Positions 1 through 8,131 of a DNA stretch of 64,000 nt are shown in pieces. Origin of the DNA: JAYKJB01 sp035284745 [NCBI: Candidatus Sericytochromatia bacterium] (GTDB lineage: Bacteria > Cyanobacteriota > Sericytochromatia > S15B-MN24); NCBI GenBank assembly GCA_035284745.1, contig JAYKIL010000006.1:3020-67019 (forward strand), read 5' to 3'. The position numbers were made by a program, and so were the translations under genes. Positions within the stretch are counted from its first letter, which is position 1. The number at the start of each line of letters is the position of its first letter. The notes under the pieces were generated by a model that worked only from the letters and a program-made list of their open reading frames with translations, searched no databases and was not told the DNA's origin.

Positions 1-630
1 GTTTGTGCCCCCGAGATCCAATCGATTGGCAATCCGCCCCGCCACCACGTTCCCCAACAGTCCCGGAAACGAAGCCTCCTGCCAAGGTACATAAGCGTCC
101 TGCAGATGTTGCATCACCTGCTCTGCCTGCGCGACAGGAACGCCTGCCGCCTTCAAAGCCCGCCGCCAATGCGGGTGGCCGAGGCGAGCCCCGAGGGGTA
201 TCACGAGTTGCAATGTGCCGGTGACCCCCAAAACCACACTCACCCTGCTCCGGTCAAATGAACGTTCCGGTCCATAACCCGCATGTTTCAGGGCCTCGGC
301 CGCAACCATCAAGCCCAACACCTGCGCGGAGTCGGTGGCTTCGAGGGCGTGCGGGGCAATGCCATAAGCCGTCGGATCAAATGGAACGGGCTCCAAAAAA
401 CCGCCCTGTTGCGCATACGTATGGTCGGCCCGCTTGGGATTCGGGTCAAAATAATCGTCAGGAGACCAATGACTCTCCGGCACCGGCCCGATCGCATCAA
501 CGCCACGCTTGATATTGCCCCAATAACGCGTCAATCCATCTGCTTTGGGAAACAGACACGCCGTGCCGACAATAGCAATTGGAGTACTCATCGATGAATG
601 CGCGGACGGAGAATTGTTTTCAGAGGGCAT
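1..630 (-). CDS. Beta-ketoacyl synthase subunit of a PUFA/polyketide-type lipid synthase (3' end cut by window edge)
   Basis: Reading the minus strand from an ATG at 630 gives an open frame that leaves the window at base 1, so only the first 210 residues are seen. After about 15 linker residues comes the start of a ketoacyl-synthase domain (PIAIVGTACLFP), then features typical of modular KS domains: GVDAIGPVPESHW, the DYFDPNPKRAD segment and the GGFLEPVPFD block. The catalytic Cys-His-His lie beyond the edge. The start is 11 bases after the pfaD stop, so the two are very probably one operon. By family knowledge, PfaA-type proteins condense malonyl units on ACP domains to build polyunsaturated or other special lipids. 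Whether this is PfaA, an HglD-like enzyme or another type I PKS cannot be decided from this fragment. Confidence 0.85.
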   Translation of the reverse strand, partial: MPSENNSPSAHSSMSTPIAIVGTACLFPKADGLTRYWGNIKRGVDAIGPVPESHWSPDDYFDPNPKRADHTYAQQGGFLEPVPFDPTAYGIAPHALEATDSAQVLGLMVAAEALKHAGYGPERSFDRSRVSVVLGVTGTLQLVIPLGARLGHPHWRRALKAAGVPVAQAEQVMQHLQDAYVPWQEASFPGLLGNVVAGRIANRLDLGGTN

Positions 631-641
631 CGTAAGCCTTT

Positions 642-2312
642 TTAGACTTGGTGCAACGGCACAAGAACGTCCAACTGAGCATCTGGAAACACGGGCGCGA
701 CGGCCGCATCAAGAGGCAATTTCAGTTGTGCCGCTGCGGCCTGGATTCGCAATATATCCCAGCGCTTCAGGGCACACGCGCCAGCCAGCAGATTGCGAGC
801 TATTCGAACGACGCTGCGGTTTTCAGGCAATGCCAGGTGAGTGCCCGCCGTCCACGCGTTGAACGCTCCCATCGCAGGCCCACACCAAACCTGGTAATCC
901 ATCTTCCGGGATGGTTCTCCCGCGTTCGCCCAGCGCGATGAATGGCCCAGATACCAGCGAAACACCAGCGCCATTTTATGGCGCGGATCACGCTCAGCAC
1001 GTTGAATCTGAGCAGGGTCCCGACCCGAAAAATACTGGCAGGTCTCCGCCCAAATGGCTTCCAACGGGGCGCGAAAGTAATCCTTCTCGAGAGTTTTCCG
1101 AACATCTGACGGAATTTCATCCAAGCTCGCATGGGCCCGGTACAGTTCGTAAAGACGCGTGGCCCGCATGGGAAACATGGTTCCCCGCTTCAGCACTTGA
1201 ACCTTCACACCCATCTCAAACATATCACCGGCCGGAGCCATCGCCACATCGGCTTGCTGAGCCTGTGCGAGCATGGCGCGAACGGTGTCAGAACTACCCG
1301 ACTCCAAACACGCCTGGTTGATAGAGCCCGTGACCACGTAAGCAGCCCCCAAATTGAAGGCTGCGGCAACCGCATGAGGCGTTGCAATACCCCCCGCAAG
1401 GCCCACCCGGGGTGGGCAGACAAATCCAAATTGCCGCGCCAGCGTATCTCGCAAGGCGATGAAGGTGGGGAGCAGGGCAATGGCGGGACGATTGTCCGTA
1501 TGACCACCCGAATCGGCCTCGGCAGTTACATCGTCAGCCATCGGAATTTCACGGGCCATTTGCGCCTGTTCGTTCGTCAAGTGCCCCATTTCCACCAAGC
1601 GTTGCAGCGTCGCATCCGGCGGGGGAGAAAAGAACTTGGCGGCAACCTCCACCCTCGACACTTTGGCCATCACCCGATGAGGGATCACGACCGACCCATC
1701 AGGCCCTCGGTACAGGCCAGCGGTCCGATAACGCACCAAGGGAAGCGTGAGGTCCAGGTATGCAGCGGCCTCCACGAGTTTAACACCGCGCTGTAGATAC
1801 AACTCAACGGTCGCCCACTCGTGGTCAGGCTCGTTGGGTGCATGCAACAAATTAAAGCCCCAGGGGCGATCACCCAACGCCGAATGTACCCGGGTGATCG
1901 CGGCAGCCACACGGTCTAACGAGAGCCCGCCCGCCCCGAAGAAAGCCAACATCCCAGCTCGCCCCAAGGCTTCGACGATCTCCTCGGAACCTATCCCGTT
2001 CGCCATAGCACCCGCCACGTAGGCGTATCGCACACCATGCGCCCGGCAAAACGCGGGGTCCCCCAAATGATCAGGGCGGAGGGCAGGCACATACCCAAAG
2101 GCGCGTTCACCGGACGAGACGCCAGACCCACCGAGGAGGCAAGCACCGTCTACCGCCAGTGCAACGCGTTCCCCTCGCGCCAGCAAAACCAGGGGATGCG
2201 CGAGTTTTTGGACTGCCGCGAGTAAAGACTCCGTTTGTTCAACGATCTCAAGCCCGGGGGAGGACAGCGTCCCCACAGCTGTCAAGTGCTGAACGGGCGC
2301 ACGCACGGTCAA
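642..2312 (-). CDS. pfaD: PfaD-family enoyl reductase of PUFA/polyketide synthase
   Basis: The 556-residue protein matches the PfaD family: an N-terminal region of about 80 residues, then an FMN-dependent nitronate-monooxygenase/enoyl-reductase-like TIM barrel. Visible signatures are GAGGLSLDRV, the PWGFNLLHAP strand, the phosphate-binding VGLAGGIATPHAVAAAFNLG and VVTGSINQACLESG, followed by the PfaD-type C-terminal helical part (KDYFRAPLEAIW, FRWYLGHSSRWAN). PfaD supplies the trans-acting enoyl reduction for multidomain fatty-acid/polyketide synthases. The start is TTG, supported by AGGAG seven bases upstream. It is followed after 11 bases by the ketoacyl synthase gene. In the classical pfaABCD order pfaD comes last, whereas here it comes first. 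Confidence 0.9.
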   Translation of the reverse strand: MTVRAPVQHLTAVGTLSSPGLEIVEQTESLLAAVQKLAHPLVLLARGERVALAVDGACLLGGSGVSSGERAFGYVPALRPDHLGDPAFCRAHGVRYAYVAGAMANGIGSEEIVEALGRAGMLAFFGAGGLSLDRVAAAITRVHSALGDRPWGFNLLHAPNEPDHEWATVELYLQRGVKLVEAAAYLDLTLPLVRYRTAGLYRGPDGSVVIPHRVMAKVSRVEVAAKFFSPPPDATLQRLVEMGHLTNEQAQMAREIPMADDVTAEADSGGHTDNRPAIALLPTFIALRDTLARQFGFVCPPRVGLAGGIATPHAVAAAFNLGAAYVVTGSINQACLESGSSDTVRAMLAQAQQADVAMAPAGDMFEMGVKVQVLKRGTMFPMRATRLYELYRAHASLDEIPSDVRKTLEKDYFRAPLEAIWAETCQYFSGRDPAQIQRAERDPRHKMALVFRWYLGHSSRWANAGEPSRKMDYQVWCGPAMGAFNAWTAGTHLALPENRSVVRIARNLLAGACALKRWDILRIQAAAAQLKLPLDAAVAPVFPDAQLDVLVPLHQV

Positions 2313-2558
2313 TGTTCTTCTCCTGCTGCCTGTACCTCGGAAAGCAAGTGGGTGAAACCGGCGGATGGCAGCGCCCCTACATCACAGGAGTAAACCTTAA
2401 CACCGTTCGGGATCAAGCACGCTGCGCACGACGAGGCCCCGCGCACAACCCGCCAATTATCCCGCCAATCAGTCAAAATCACAACCCAAGCCGCGGATCG
2501 CCCGAAAGAAGTCAGACACCAGCGACCCACGGGCCCGCATCAACGGAATCCAACGGCC
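2313..2558. other. Leader region upstream of pfaD
   Basis: About 250 bases between the EF-hand gene terminator and pfaD. A GTG-started minus-strand frame of 73 codons (2309-2530) runs into the pfaD start with an ATTGA overlap. It has no ribosome binding site, a stop lies only three codons upstream of its GTG, and it resembles no family I know, so I do not call it a gene. A short direct repeat ATTGGCGGG lies on the minus strand near 2450-2475. The promoter for pfaD is expected here but I cannot place it with confidence. Confidence 0.3.
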
Positions 2559-2600
2559 AAAAAAGGGCCTTCGTTGGCTGCCACCGCCCGCTCAAGGCCC
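2559..2600 (-). terminator. Rho-independent terminator of the EF-hand lipoprotein gene
   Basis: On the minus strand GGGCCTT pairs perfectly with AAGGCCC around a 22-base loop that itself can pair GGC with GCC, followed at once by six T residues. It lies about 50 bases after the stop at 2649 and separates this gene from the pfaD operon. Confidence 0.75.
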
Positions 2601-2648
2601 AAACTGCTCTGTCTGATTTCGAAAAAGATCGCCCGGGAGAGGGGAACC

Positions 2649-3329
2649 CTACTCGCCTGAGGCGGGCTCTGCCACCGAACCCGGTTCAGTGGGAGCGGGC
2701 TGCAGAGGCGCCAAAATCAACGCCACCCAACCGGCGATGGCAAAGTCCTCAAACTCTCCTTGGCTCAGGAATCCGTCACCTGTTTTGTCTGCATTCCTGA
2801 AGGCCCCCTCATCTAAAGTCGAAACCCGGACATAGGTTTTAATGCCCTTAATGTTAAGGGCAACGTTCGCGCTGTCCAGCGCCCCGTCGTTCATCTCGGC
2901 AGGCGTTAGCAACTGATTCCGATCGGTGTCCAAACGTTTGAAGGCGCGCAGCAACGAGGTTCGATAAGCGCGAGCGAACGACTTGGCATCTTGATTGAAC
3001 AGCCCAAGCACCCCACCCCGGGTCGCCCAACCCATAAACTCCTTTTCCGACAGCCTGCCATTCCGGTCCGCGTCGGCCCGTCTGAAGTCGCGCACATCAA
3101 TGAACGGTCCCGCTTCGAATTCATCGACTTGCTGGTCCCGATTGGCATCAGCCTTCGTGAATGCGGCGTGGTGGACTTGGTTAAAGCCCTCCAGCAAGCC
3201 TGTCAGGCTTTGAGCGCGACCCACCTCGGTGGGGCGGACCTGGGTCGTCGGCATTCCAGCAGTCCCGCAACCCGCGACCGAAACAGCCACTGCGGCGAGC
3301 ACTGCGAAGACTTTTAAAGTAACAGACAC
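2649..3329 (-). CDS. EF-hand calcium-binding lipoprotein
   Basis: A signal peptide of the lipoprotein type ends in the lipobox VAGC (about residue 21), so the mature protein is probably membrane-anchored outside the cytoplasm. Four EF-hand loops can be read: DANRDQQVDEFE, DADRNGRLSEKE, DTDRNQLLTPAE and DKTGDGFLSQGE, arranged as two pairs separated by about 50 residues, as in calmodulin-like proteins. Asp at positions 1, 3 and 5 and Glu at 12 support calcium binding. GTG at 3329 is chosen because AAAGGGG lies six bases before it. A GTG six codons upstream lacks a binding site. It ends at a strong terminator. Its physiological role is unknown. Confidence 0.8.
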   Translation of the reverse strand: MSVTLKVFAVLAAVAVSVAGCGTAGMPTTQVRPTEVGRAQSLTGLLEGFNQVHHAAFTKADANRDQQVDEFEAGPFIDVRDFRRADADRNGRLSEKEFMGWATRGGVLGLFNQDAKSFARAYRTSLLRAFKRLDTDRNQLLTPAEMNDGALDSANVALNIKGIKTYVRVSTLDEGAFRNADKTGDGFLSQGEFEDFAIAGWVALILAPLQPAPTEPGSVAEPASGE

Positions 3330-3700
3330 AGACGACCCCTTTCCCACGAAGCAAACGAGGACTTTTCAGTGACACCTCGGGCAACACCAAAGTTGTCGAT
3401 AGACAGTTCGACCGGCTTGCCTGTTATACGGTAAAGAAATGTTTAAAAAATAGCCAAGGCCGCGTCAAGCAGGCCGTCGGTCGAGAGCAGTGTAAACATC
3501 CAACCGCTTCGAGCAAAAGCCCGGCCCGAGATCCTTAGACTTTCACCAACGAAATGGTCGTGGCGCCCGAGACCAGGTTTTCAAGATGTTTCATCTCCAG
3601 ATCCTTCGATGGGTAAGAGCACGTGGGCTCGCTTGAACGTCAAAACCGCAAGAAACGAGTATCGAAAACCGGAACCCGAGCGGCAGACACAAAATGCCGT
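3330..3700. other. Intergenic region, no gene seen
   Basis: About 370 bases between two minus-strand lipoprotein genes. All open frames are short and have neither a start context nor a recognisable product. AT-rich stretches around 3425-3450 on the minus strand (for example a TATAAC element) could hold the promoter of the EF-hand gene, but no convincing -35 partner is visible. Confidence 0.4.
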
Positions 3701-4342
3701 TTAAAAAAGATGAGTGCGCGTTTTGAGGGGATAGCTGGGATACTGTGTCGTCAGGGGGCCCAGGCCGACCACCGTGAAGGTATAAGAGCGAAAGCGTGAT
3801 AAACCCTCAATGGTCACCTGATGTACTTTCGCCGACTTATTGACGTGCAAAACTCCATCATAGCCTCGCCGACTTAATCCGAAGCTCTGTCCGAAATAGA
3901 CGATGGCCTTGCACTCAAGATCGGTGCGCCAGGCCAGGGTTATCGTCCGAGCGGTCTTTTTAACCACCCCGAGTCCATACGGACGCCACGGATCCAGCAG
4001 GCTTTGCGCCTTCACGTCCGCCTTTTCCAAGCGACGTGCCCCATCGGACTCAAGGAGTCCAAGATCAAATGCGGGTGCCTCCGCCACCGATGCCTCATCG
4101 GGGAACGGTTCAGGCAGAACCAAACGGGGAGGCACGGGTGCTTCCGGTGTCAACGACTCGGTGTGAATGTTCTGAGTCTTCGATGACTCGGGGCTGAGTT
4201 TCAGGGCATCGTTGGCCGCGACCTTGGCAGGTTTCGATACGACGCTTGCCGTCGTCAAAACGCCCATCGGGGACGACGTGGAACACCCCCAACTGAATAC
4301 CGACCCGGCGACAAGCAACGACAGCGTGGCGAGATGGCGCAC
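3701..4342 (-). CDS. Lipoprotein with C-terminal Fn3-like domain
   Basis: The GTG at 4342 is the likely start because a perfect AGGAGGT sits six bases upstream; the longer reading frame would place that binding site inside the gene. The N-terminus (VRHLATLSLLVAG) is a lipoprotein signal ending in FSWGC. A low-complexity linker follows, and the last roughly 95 residues form a fibronectin-III/phosphatase-N-like beta-sandwich (ITLAWRTDLECKAIVYFG ... HQVTIEGLSRFRSYTF). A similar module is found at the C-terminus of the subtilisin-like protease at 23436-25193, which suggests a shared cell-surface or substrate-binding module. Precise function unknown. Confidence 0.7.
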   Translation of the reverse strand: MRHLATLSLLVAGSVFSWGCSTSSPMGVLTTASVVSKPAKVAANDALKLSPESSKTQNIHTESLTPEAPVPPRLVLPEPFPDEASVAEAPAFDLGLLESDGARRLEKADVKAQSLLDPWRPYGLGVVKKTARTITLAWRTDLECKAIVYFGQSFGLSRRGYDGVLHVNKSAKVHQVTIEGLSRFRSYTFTVVGLGPLTTQYPSYPLKTRTHLF

Positions 4343-4370
4343 TGAATTACCTCCTGGCATTAATGTCAAT

Positions 4371-4376
4371 ATTATA
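4371..4376 (-). promoter_or_regulatory. Possible -10 box of the Fn3 lipoprotein gene
   Basis: On the minus strand a perfect TATAAT lies about 30 bases before the GTG start, in a very AT-rich stretch (4371-4410). No good TTGACA-like partner sits 16-18 bases upstream, so this is only a candidate. Confidence 0.35.
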
Positions 4377-4555
4377 TCTATATAATCTTAACTTAAACCG
4401 ACAAACGTGCGTCAGCATAAATTAAGAAAAGGTTAAAACTTTTACATTTTTTCGCCCCCCTCCGCCCTCAGTCAAATCAAGCCCGCTGTCTGCGGGTATA
4501 CTCCGAAAGTCACCGAAGTTTTGGACAGCCAGGTCCTGCAATAGGAATCATCGTT

Positions 4556-5674
4556 ATGAAACTGCTTCACGCCCTTCATTTGGCGGCTTGGTTATCGGTA
4601 TCGTTGGGGTCGGTTGCATGGGCCGCCGCCACCAGCGAATTAGGGATCGCGGCATCCACGGGCGATACCACCCGCATCAAGACGCTCCGCCGCCAGGGGC
4701 AAGACCTCAACCGGGCAGACTCCGAGGGGTACACCCCCCTCATGTGGGCTGCATTGAACGGGCAGGTCAATGCCGTGTCCACCTTGATTCACCTGAAGTC
4801 GAATCTCGACCTTCAAGATAAGGAGGGCTACACCGCCCTGATGTGGGCCACGCAGAACAGATATGAAACCGTGGCACGACAGCTAGTGAATGCGGGTGCG
4901 GACATTAACGTCCGAGATAACCACGGCTACACAGCCCTCCACTGGAGCGCGCAAGACGGTCACCTTGGCATTGCACGCTTGTTGCTGGGCAAAGGCGCCG
5001 ACCCGAATGCGTGGGACAACGAAGGGTACACCCCTCTTATGTGGGCCGGTCAGCAGGGACACATGAGCGTCGCCTACGAATTGCTCGCTCACGGTGCCCA
5101 TAAGGAACTGGAAGAAAAACGCGGATTGACCGCAGAAGATCTGGCGAGAAATTACAACCACCCATTGACCCTGGCAACCATCCAGAATTTCAAGCCTCGC
5201 CCCGCGGAGGTGACAGCGGCCAACACGCCGGGCACCGGGGAAATGAACGCCGTCATTGAGAAACCCAGCCCGGAAATCTCCCACACAGCGGTGAAAGGGG
5301 ATGTGGTTCCCGTGAAAAGTGACCTTGAGCCGAAACTGGTGGCCGTGGTGGGTTCCTCGGATTTGCTCGCGGGCGCCAGTGGGCAAATTTACGAAGTGGC
5401 TGATCTTCAGAGTAAGCTCGCCAAATTCGATGTGGATAAGAACCGGATCATCAATGGCAAAGACTGGCGGAACCTGACGATGAGCAACAGCCGTTCCACG
5501 CTCGCGAAATTGCTGTATCAGGCCCGAACAGGGAAAGCCGATTGCCCCGGCGACGTTCTAAACCAAGTCTTGTCAAAGCTGGACTGGGTCTATGCTGACA
5601 CATCCCGCCGAGACCTCACGTTAAACCAAGCTTGGGACACTCCTTCTCACCATTTTGAACCTATCAAATGGTAA
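4556..5674 (+). CDS. Secreted ankyrin-repeat protein with an EF-hand-like loop
   Basis: The 372-residue protein begins with a Sec signal peptide (MKLLHALHLAAWLSVSLG, cleavage near AWA-AA). Residues about 30-200 hold five to six ankyrin repeats with clear consensus pieces (GYTPLMWAALNGQ, GYTALMWATQNR, GYTALHWSAQDG, GYTPLMWAGQQG). A linker follows, and near residues 291-302 there is an EF-hand-like loop, DVDKNRIINGKD, with Asp rather than Glu at position 12. The C-terminus is unassigned. Ankyrin repeats mediate protein-protein contacts, here presumably in the periplasm or outside the cell. The gene lies 42 bases before pepA on the same strand. Confidence 0.75.
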   Translation: MKLLHALHLAAWLSVSLGSVAWAAATSELGIAASTGDTTRIKTLRRQGQDLNRADSEGYTPLMWAALNGQVNAVSTLIHLKSNLDLQDKEGYTALMWATQNRYETVARQLVNAGADINVRDNHGYTALHWSAQDGHLGIARLLLGKGADPNAWDNEGYTPLMWAGQQGHMSVAYELLAHGAHKELEEKRGLTAEDLARNYNHPLTLATIQNFKPRPAEVTAANTPGTGEMNAVIEKPSPEISHTAVKGDVVPVKSDLEPKLVAVVGSSDLLAGASGQIYEVADLQSKLAKFDVDKNRIINGKDWRNLTMSNSRSTLAKLLYQARTGKADCPGDVLNQVLSKLDWVYADTSRRDLTLNQAWDTPSHHFEPIKW

Positions 5675-5716
5675 GCTTGGGGGGGTTCATCTCCTTCCCG
5701 AGACTTGAGGATTAAC

Positions 5717-7231
5717 GTGCAAAGTTGCTTTTCTTCGTTGACTGAGCTCACCGCTCAGGCATTGGTTGTTTTCTGTGATGAACGGCTGCAGCCCGACGAA
5801 CGCCTGATCAAGTGGGACGAAGGGCACGGAGGGTTGATTGAACGGGTCTTTGCTGCGGGAGACTTCGCAGGACGCCCCAATGAGTGTTTGCTGGTTGTCA
5901 CCCCTCAGCACCCGACGCAACGGGTTGTGCTGGTTGGCCTGGGGAAACCAGGCAAAACAAGCCTCGAATCGCTGAGGCAGGCAGCCGGAACGGCCTCTCG
6001 TCAAATTCAGGGTGCTCGTATCAGTTCGATGGCTCTTCTGCTGCCTGCTGCGGAGATGCTCCTGTGGTCTCAGCCAGCCCCTCCTTCGGTGGAGGAACTG
6101 GCCCAAGCGGTGTTTGAAGGTGTCGCGCTGTCCTCGTTTCGCTTCACCCGAGCAAGCAAAACCGATAACGACACCGCCACGGCCTCTCGACACGTGGAGA
6201 TGATCTGCCGTGAGACGGAGGTCTCGTCGGCCTTGAAATCTCAGGAGCGCGCCCTTCTCATCAGTCAAGCGGTTGACCACGCGCGCACACTGGTCATTAA
6301 GCCGGGCAATGAGGTGACACCTGAGATATTGGCCCAAGAAGCGCTTTCATTGGGCTTAGAAGCCGGCCTACATGTCGAAATTCATGACGAAAAATGGCTG
6401 GCAGAACGAGGCTTTGAGGGCATTCTGGCGGTTGCGCGCGGCAGTGCCCAAATGCCGCGCTTGATTGTTCTTCATCATCGGGGGGGGGCGCCCGACCAGA
6501 AACCCATCGCGGTGGTCGGGAAGGGAGTGACCTTTGATTCAGGTGGGATAGGCATCAAGCCAAGTCAGGGTATGCACAAAATGAAGTACGACATGGCTGG
6601 AGGGGCCGCGACCTTGGCTATCCTGCTCGCGGCGGCCCGCCTTCGCCTGCCGCTCAACGTGGTCGGAGTGATCCCAGCCGTCGAGAACATGCCAAGCGGC
6701 TCCGCGTTGTGTCCCAATGAAATTGTAAAGATGCACGGAGGGCTGACCGTCGAAATCAATGACACCGATGCGGAAGGTCGCATCATTTTGGCTGACGCGC
6801 TGTCTTATGCATCCAAGGATCTCGATGCAGCCGCCCTTGTTGACATGGCCACGCTGACGGGTTCGGTAGGCATCGCCCTCGGACGCGATATTTGCGGCGT
6901 GATGGGCACGCACAAAGGGATGATCGAAGAAATGCTTTTGGCGGGAACGGCGGTTGGGGAAGCCGGTTGGGAATTGCCCCTCGATGAGCGGTTTGATGTG
7001 ATGGTCAAGTCGGACGTGGCCGACCTGCTTAATTATCCAGGCCGCTATGCCAGTTGCATCACCGCAGCATCGTTCATGAAGCCCTTCACGGGTGAAAAAC
7101 CGTGGGTTCATCTGGACATTGCAGGTGTCGCCTGGGCTGACAAAGACGCGGGATATAAAGTAAAGGGACCCACCGGTGCGCCGGTCCGCATGGTCCTGAG
7201 GTGGCTAGAGAATAGAAGTCAGGCCCAATAG
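5717..7231 (+). CDS. pepA: Leucyl aminopeptidase, M17 family
   Basis: About 504 residues, the usual length of cytosolic leucyl aminopeptidases, which remove N-terminal residues from peptides using two metal ions. The C-terminal catalytic half shows VGKGVTFDSGGIGIKP with the metal-binding Lys and Asp, MKYDMAGGAA, and the family signature DTDAEGRIILADAL with the catalytic Arg. The N-terminal domain (macro-like) is more divergent, as is normal. GTG at 5717 is preferred because TGAGG lies six bases upstream. A TTG at 5705 would add four residues but has no binding site. Confidence 0.92.
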   Translation: MQSCFSSLTELTAQALVVFCDERLQPDERLIKWDEGHGGLIERVFAAGDFAGRPNECLLVVTPQHPTQRVVLVGLGKPGKTSLESLRQAAGTASRQIQGARISSMALLLPAAEMLLWSQPAPPSVEELAQAVFEGVALSSFRFTRASKTDNDTATASRHVEMICRETEVSSALKSQERALLISQAVDHARTLVIKPGNEVTPEILAQEALSLGLEAGLHVEIHDEKWLAERGFEGILAVARGSAQMPRLIVLHHRGGAPDQKPIAVVGKGVTFDSGGIGIKPSQGMHKMKYDMAGGAATLAILLAAARLRLPLNVVGVIPAVENMPSGSALCPNEIVKMHGGLTVEINDTDAEGRIILADALSYASKDLDAAALVDMATLTGSVGIALGRDICGVMGTHKGMIEEMLLAGTAVGEAGWELPLDERFDVMVKSDVADLLNYPGRYASCITAASFMKPFTGEKPWVHLDIAGVAWADKDAGYKVKGPTGAPVRMVLRWLENRSQAQ

Positions 7232-7255
7232 CCCCCCTGTCCAATCGGGGTCGCC

Positions 7256-7969
7256 CTAGAAAATTTCCTTTATGCGGGCGAGGCCTTTTCCGATTGGCCG
7301 CGTGAGTGCGCCTCCCAGGAAAAACTGGTCAGTCACCACCACAGCTGTCGCACTCAGGCCAATCACCGTCGCCGGCACGGCGACAGACGCGAGAGCAAAG
7401 CCGGCGACCGTGAGGCCAGCAGCCGCACCTGCGCCGACCAAACCTGCTAAGGAGGCGGTGACACTCAAGGCCGCCACCCCCGTCGCTTCGTGCTGTTTGT
7501 CGGGATTATCCTCTATGATCGCACGCCCGACGTCCAACGCAGCGACACCAACCCCCAAAAAGGGCGCACATCGCGCCAAATTCGCGGTAAAGTTCGCGAC
7601 CCCCGGCGCCGCTTGGCTAAATCGCCCCCACACGGCAACCGCCCGTTCCATTCGTTTCGCGGTCGCCAACCCCAAGGCACCCCAGCGTCCCAAGCCGCCC
7701 GCTTGCGATCCAATGCGAATGGCTCGGGCTGTCGGGGCGATTCCGCGCGCGCCATCCGCCGCGCCCGCCACACCGGCCATCACGTCCACCACCCGGCGGC
7801 CTGGGCTTGAGGCCAATGGATTGCGCTTTGGTGTCTCCGGATTCGCGAGCGAAGACACGCTTAATTCATCGGATGCAAGCATCAAGGTTTGGGGCTCGTT
7901 CGCGATCGACTCCTTCGGGGCCTCTACACCACCGACCAAGGGAGCTGGCTTAGTTTCCCGGATATTCAT
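7256..7969 (-). CDS. Hypothetical Gly/Ala-rich hydrophobic protein
   Basis: I do not recognise a family. The first about 60 residues are Pro/Ser/Glu-rich and probably disordered, with no signal peptide. Residues about 60-220 are a run of Gly/Ala-rich helices, including long hydrophobic stretches near the C-terminus (VAALSVTASLAGLVGAGAAA and AVPATVIGLSATAVVV) that could insert in a membrane as hairpins. The build resembles the protein at 25270-25770. A plus-strand frame of similar length covers the same DNA (7272-7979). I prefer the minus strand because of its coherent alternation of polar N-terminus and hydrophobic helices, while the plus-strand translation is Arg/Pro/Ala-rich in the manner of an antisense shadow. 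Confidence 0.55.
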   Translation of the reverse strand: MNIRETKPAPLVGGVEAPKESIANEPQTLMLASDELSVSSLANPETPKRNPLASSPGRRVVDVMAGVAGAADGARGIAPTARAIRIGSQAGGLGRWGALGLATAKRMERAVAVWGRFSQAAPGVANFTANLARCAPFLGVGVAALDVGRAIIEDNPDKQHEATGVAALSVTASLAGLVGAGAAAGLTVAGFALASVAVPATVIGLSATAVVVTDQFFLGGALTRPIGKGLARIKEIF

Positions 7970-8131
7970 CAGCGCTTAAGTCCTTTGACGTCAGGCGGTG
8001 ACACGAGGAAGTGTCCCCGACCATCAGGCCTGTCTGTTCATGATATTCCGCGTTTCGCATAAAAAGTGACGTCGAAAAGCATCATTTAATAAAAAATTGA
8101 TACCTCCTTTGTCAGGCAAATAATCGACCCA
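7970..8131. other. Intergenic region with an unused Shine-Dalgarno-like element
   Basis: The region between two minus-strand genes contains a perfect minus-strand AAAGGAGGT at 8102-8110. The nearest ATG lies 16 bases downstream, too far for normal use, and opens only 15 codons (8038-8085). No product is supported. The AT-rich bases at 8060-8100 may carry the promoter of the downstream gene. Confidence 0.3.

Noticed and set aside
2309-2530. 73-codon frame overlapping the pfaD start
   Set aside because: No ribosome binding site and no family. The overlap alone is not enough.
7272-7979. 235-codon plus-strand frame opposite the hydrophobic protein
   Set aside because: Arg/Pro/Ala-rich shadow-like composition; the minus-strand product is more protein-like. 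Not fully excluded.
8038-8085. 15-codon frame after a perfect AAAGGAGGT
   Set aside because: Spacing of 16 bases is too long for initiation and no conserved feature is seen.
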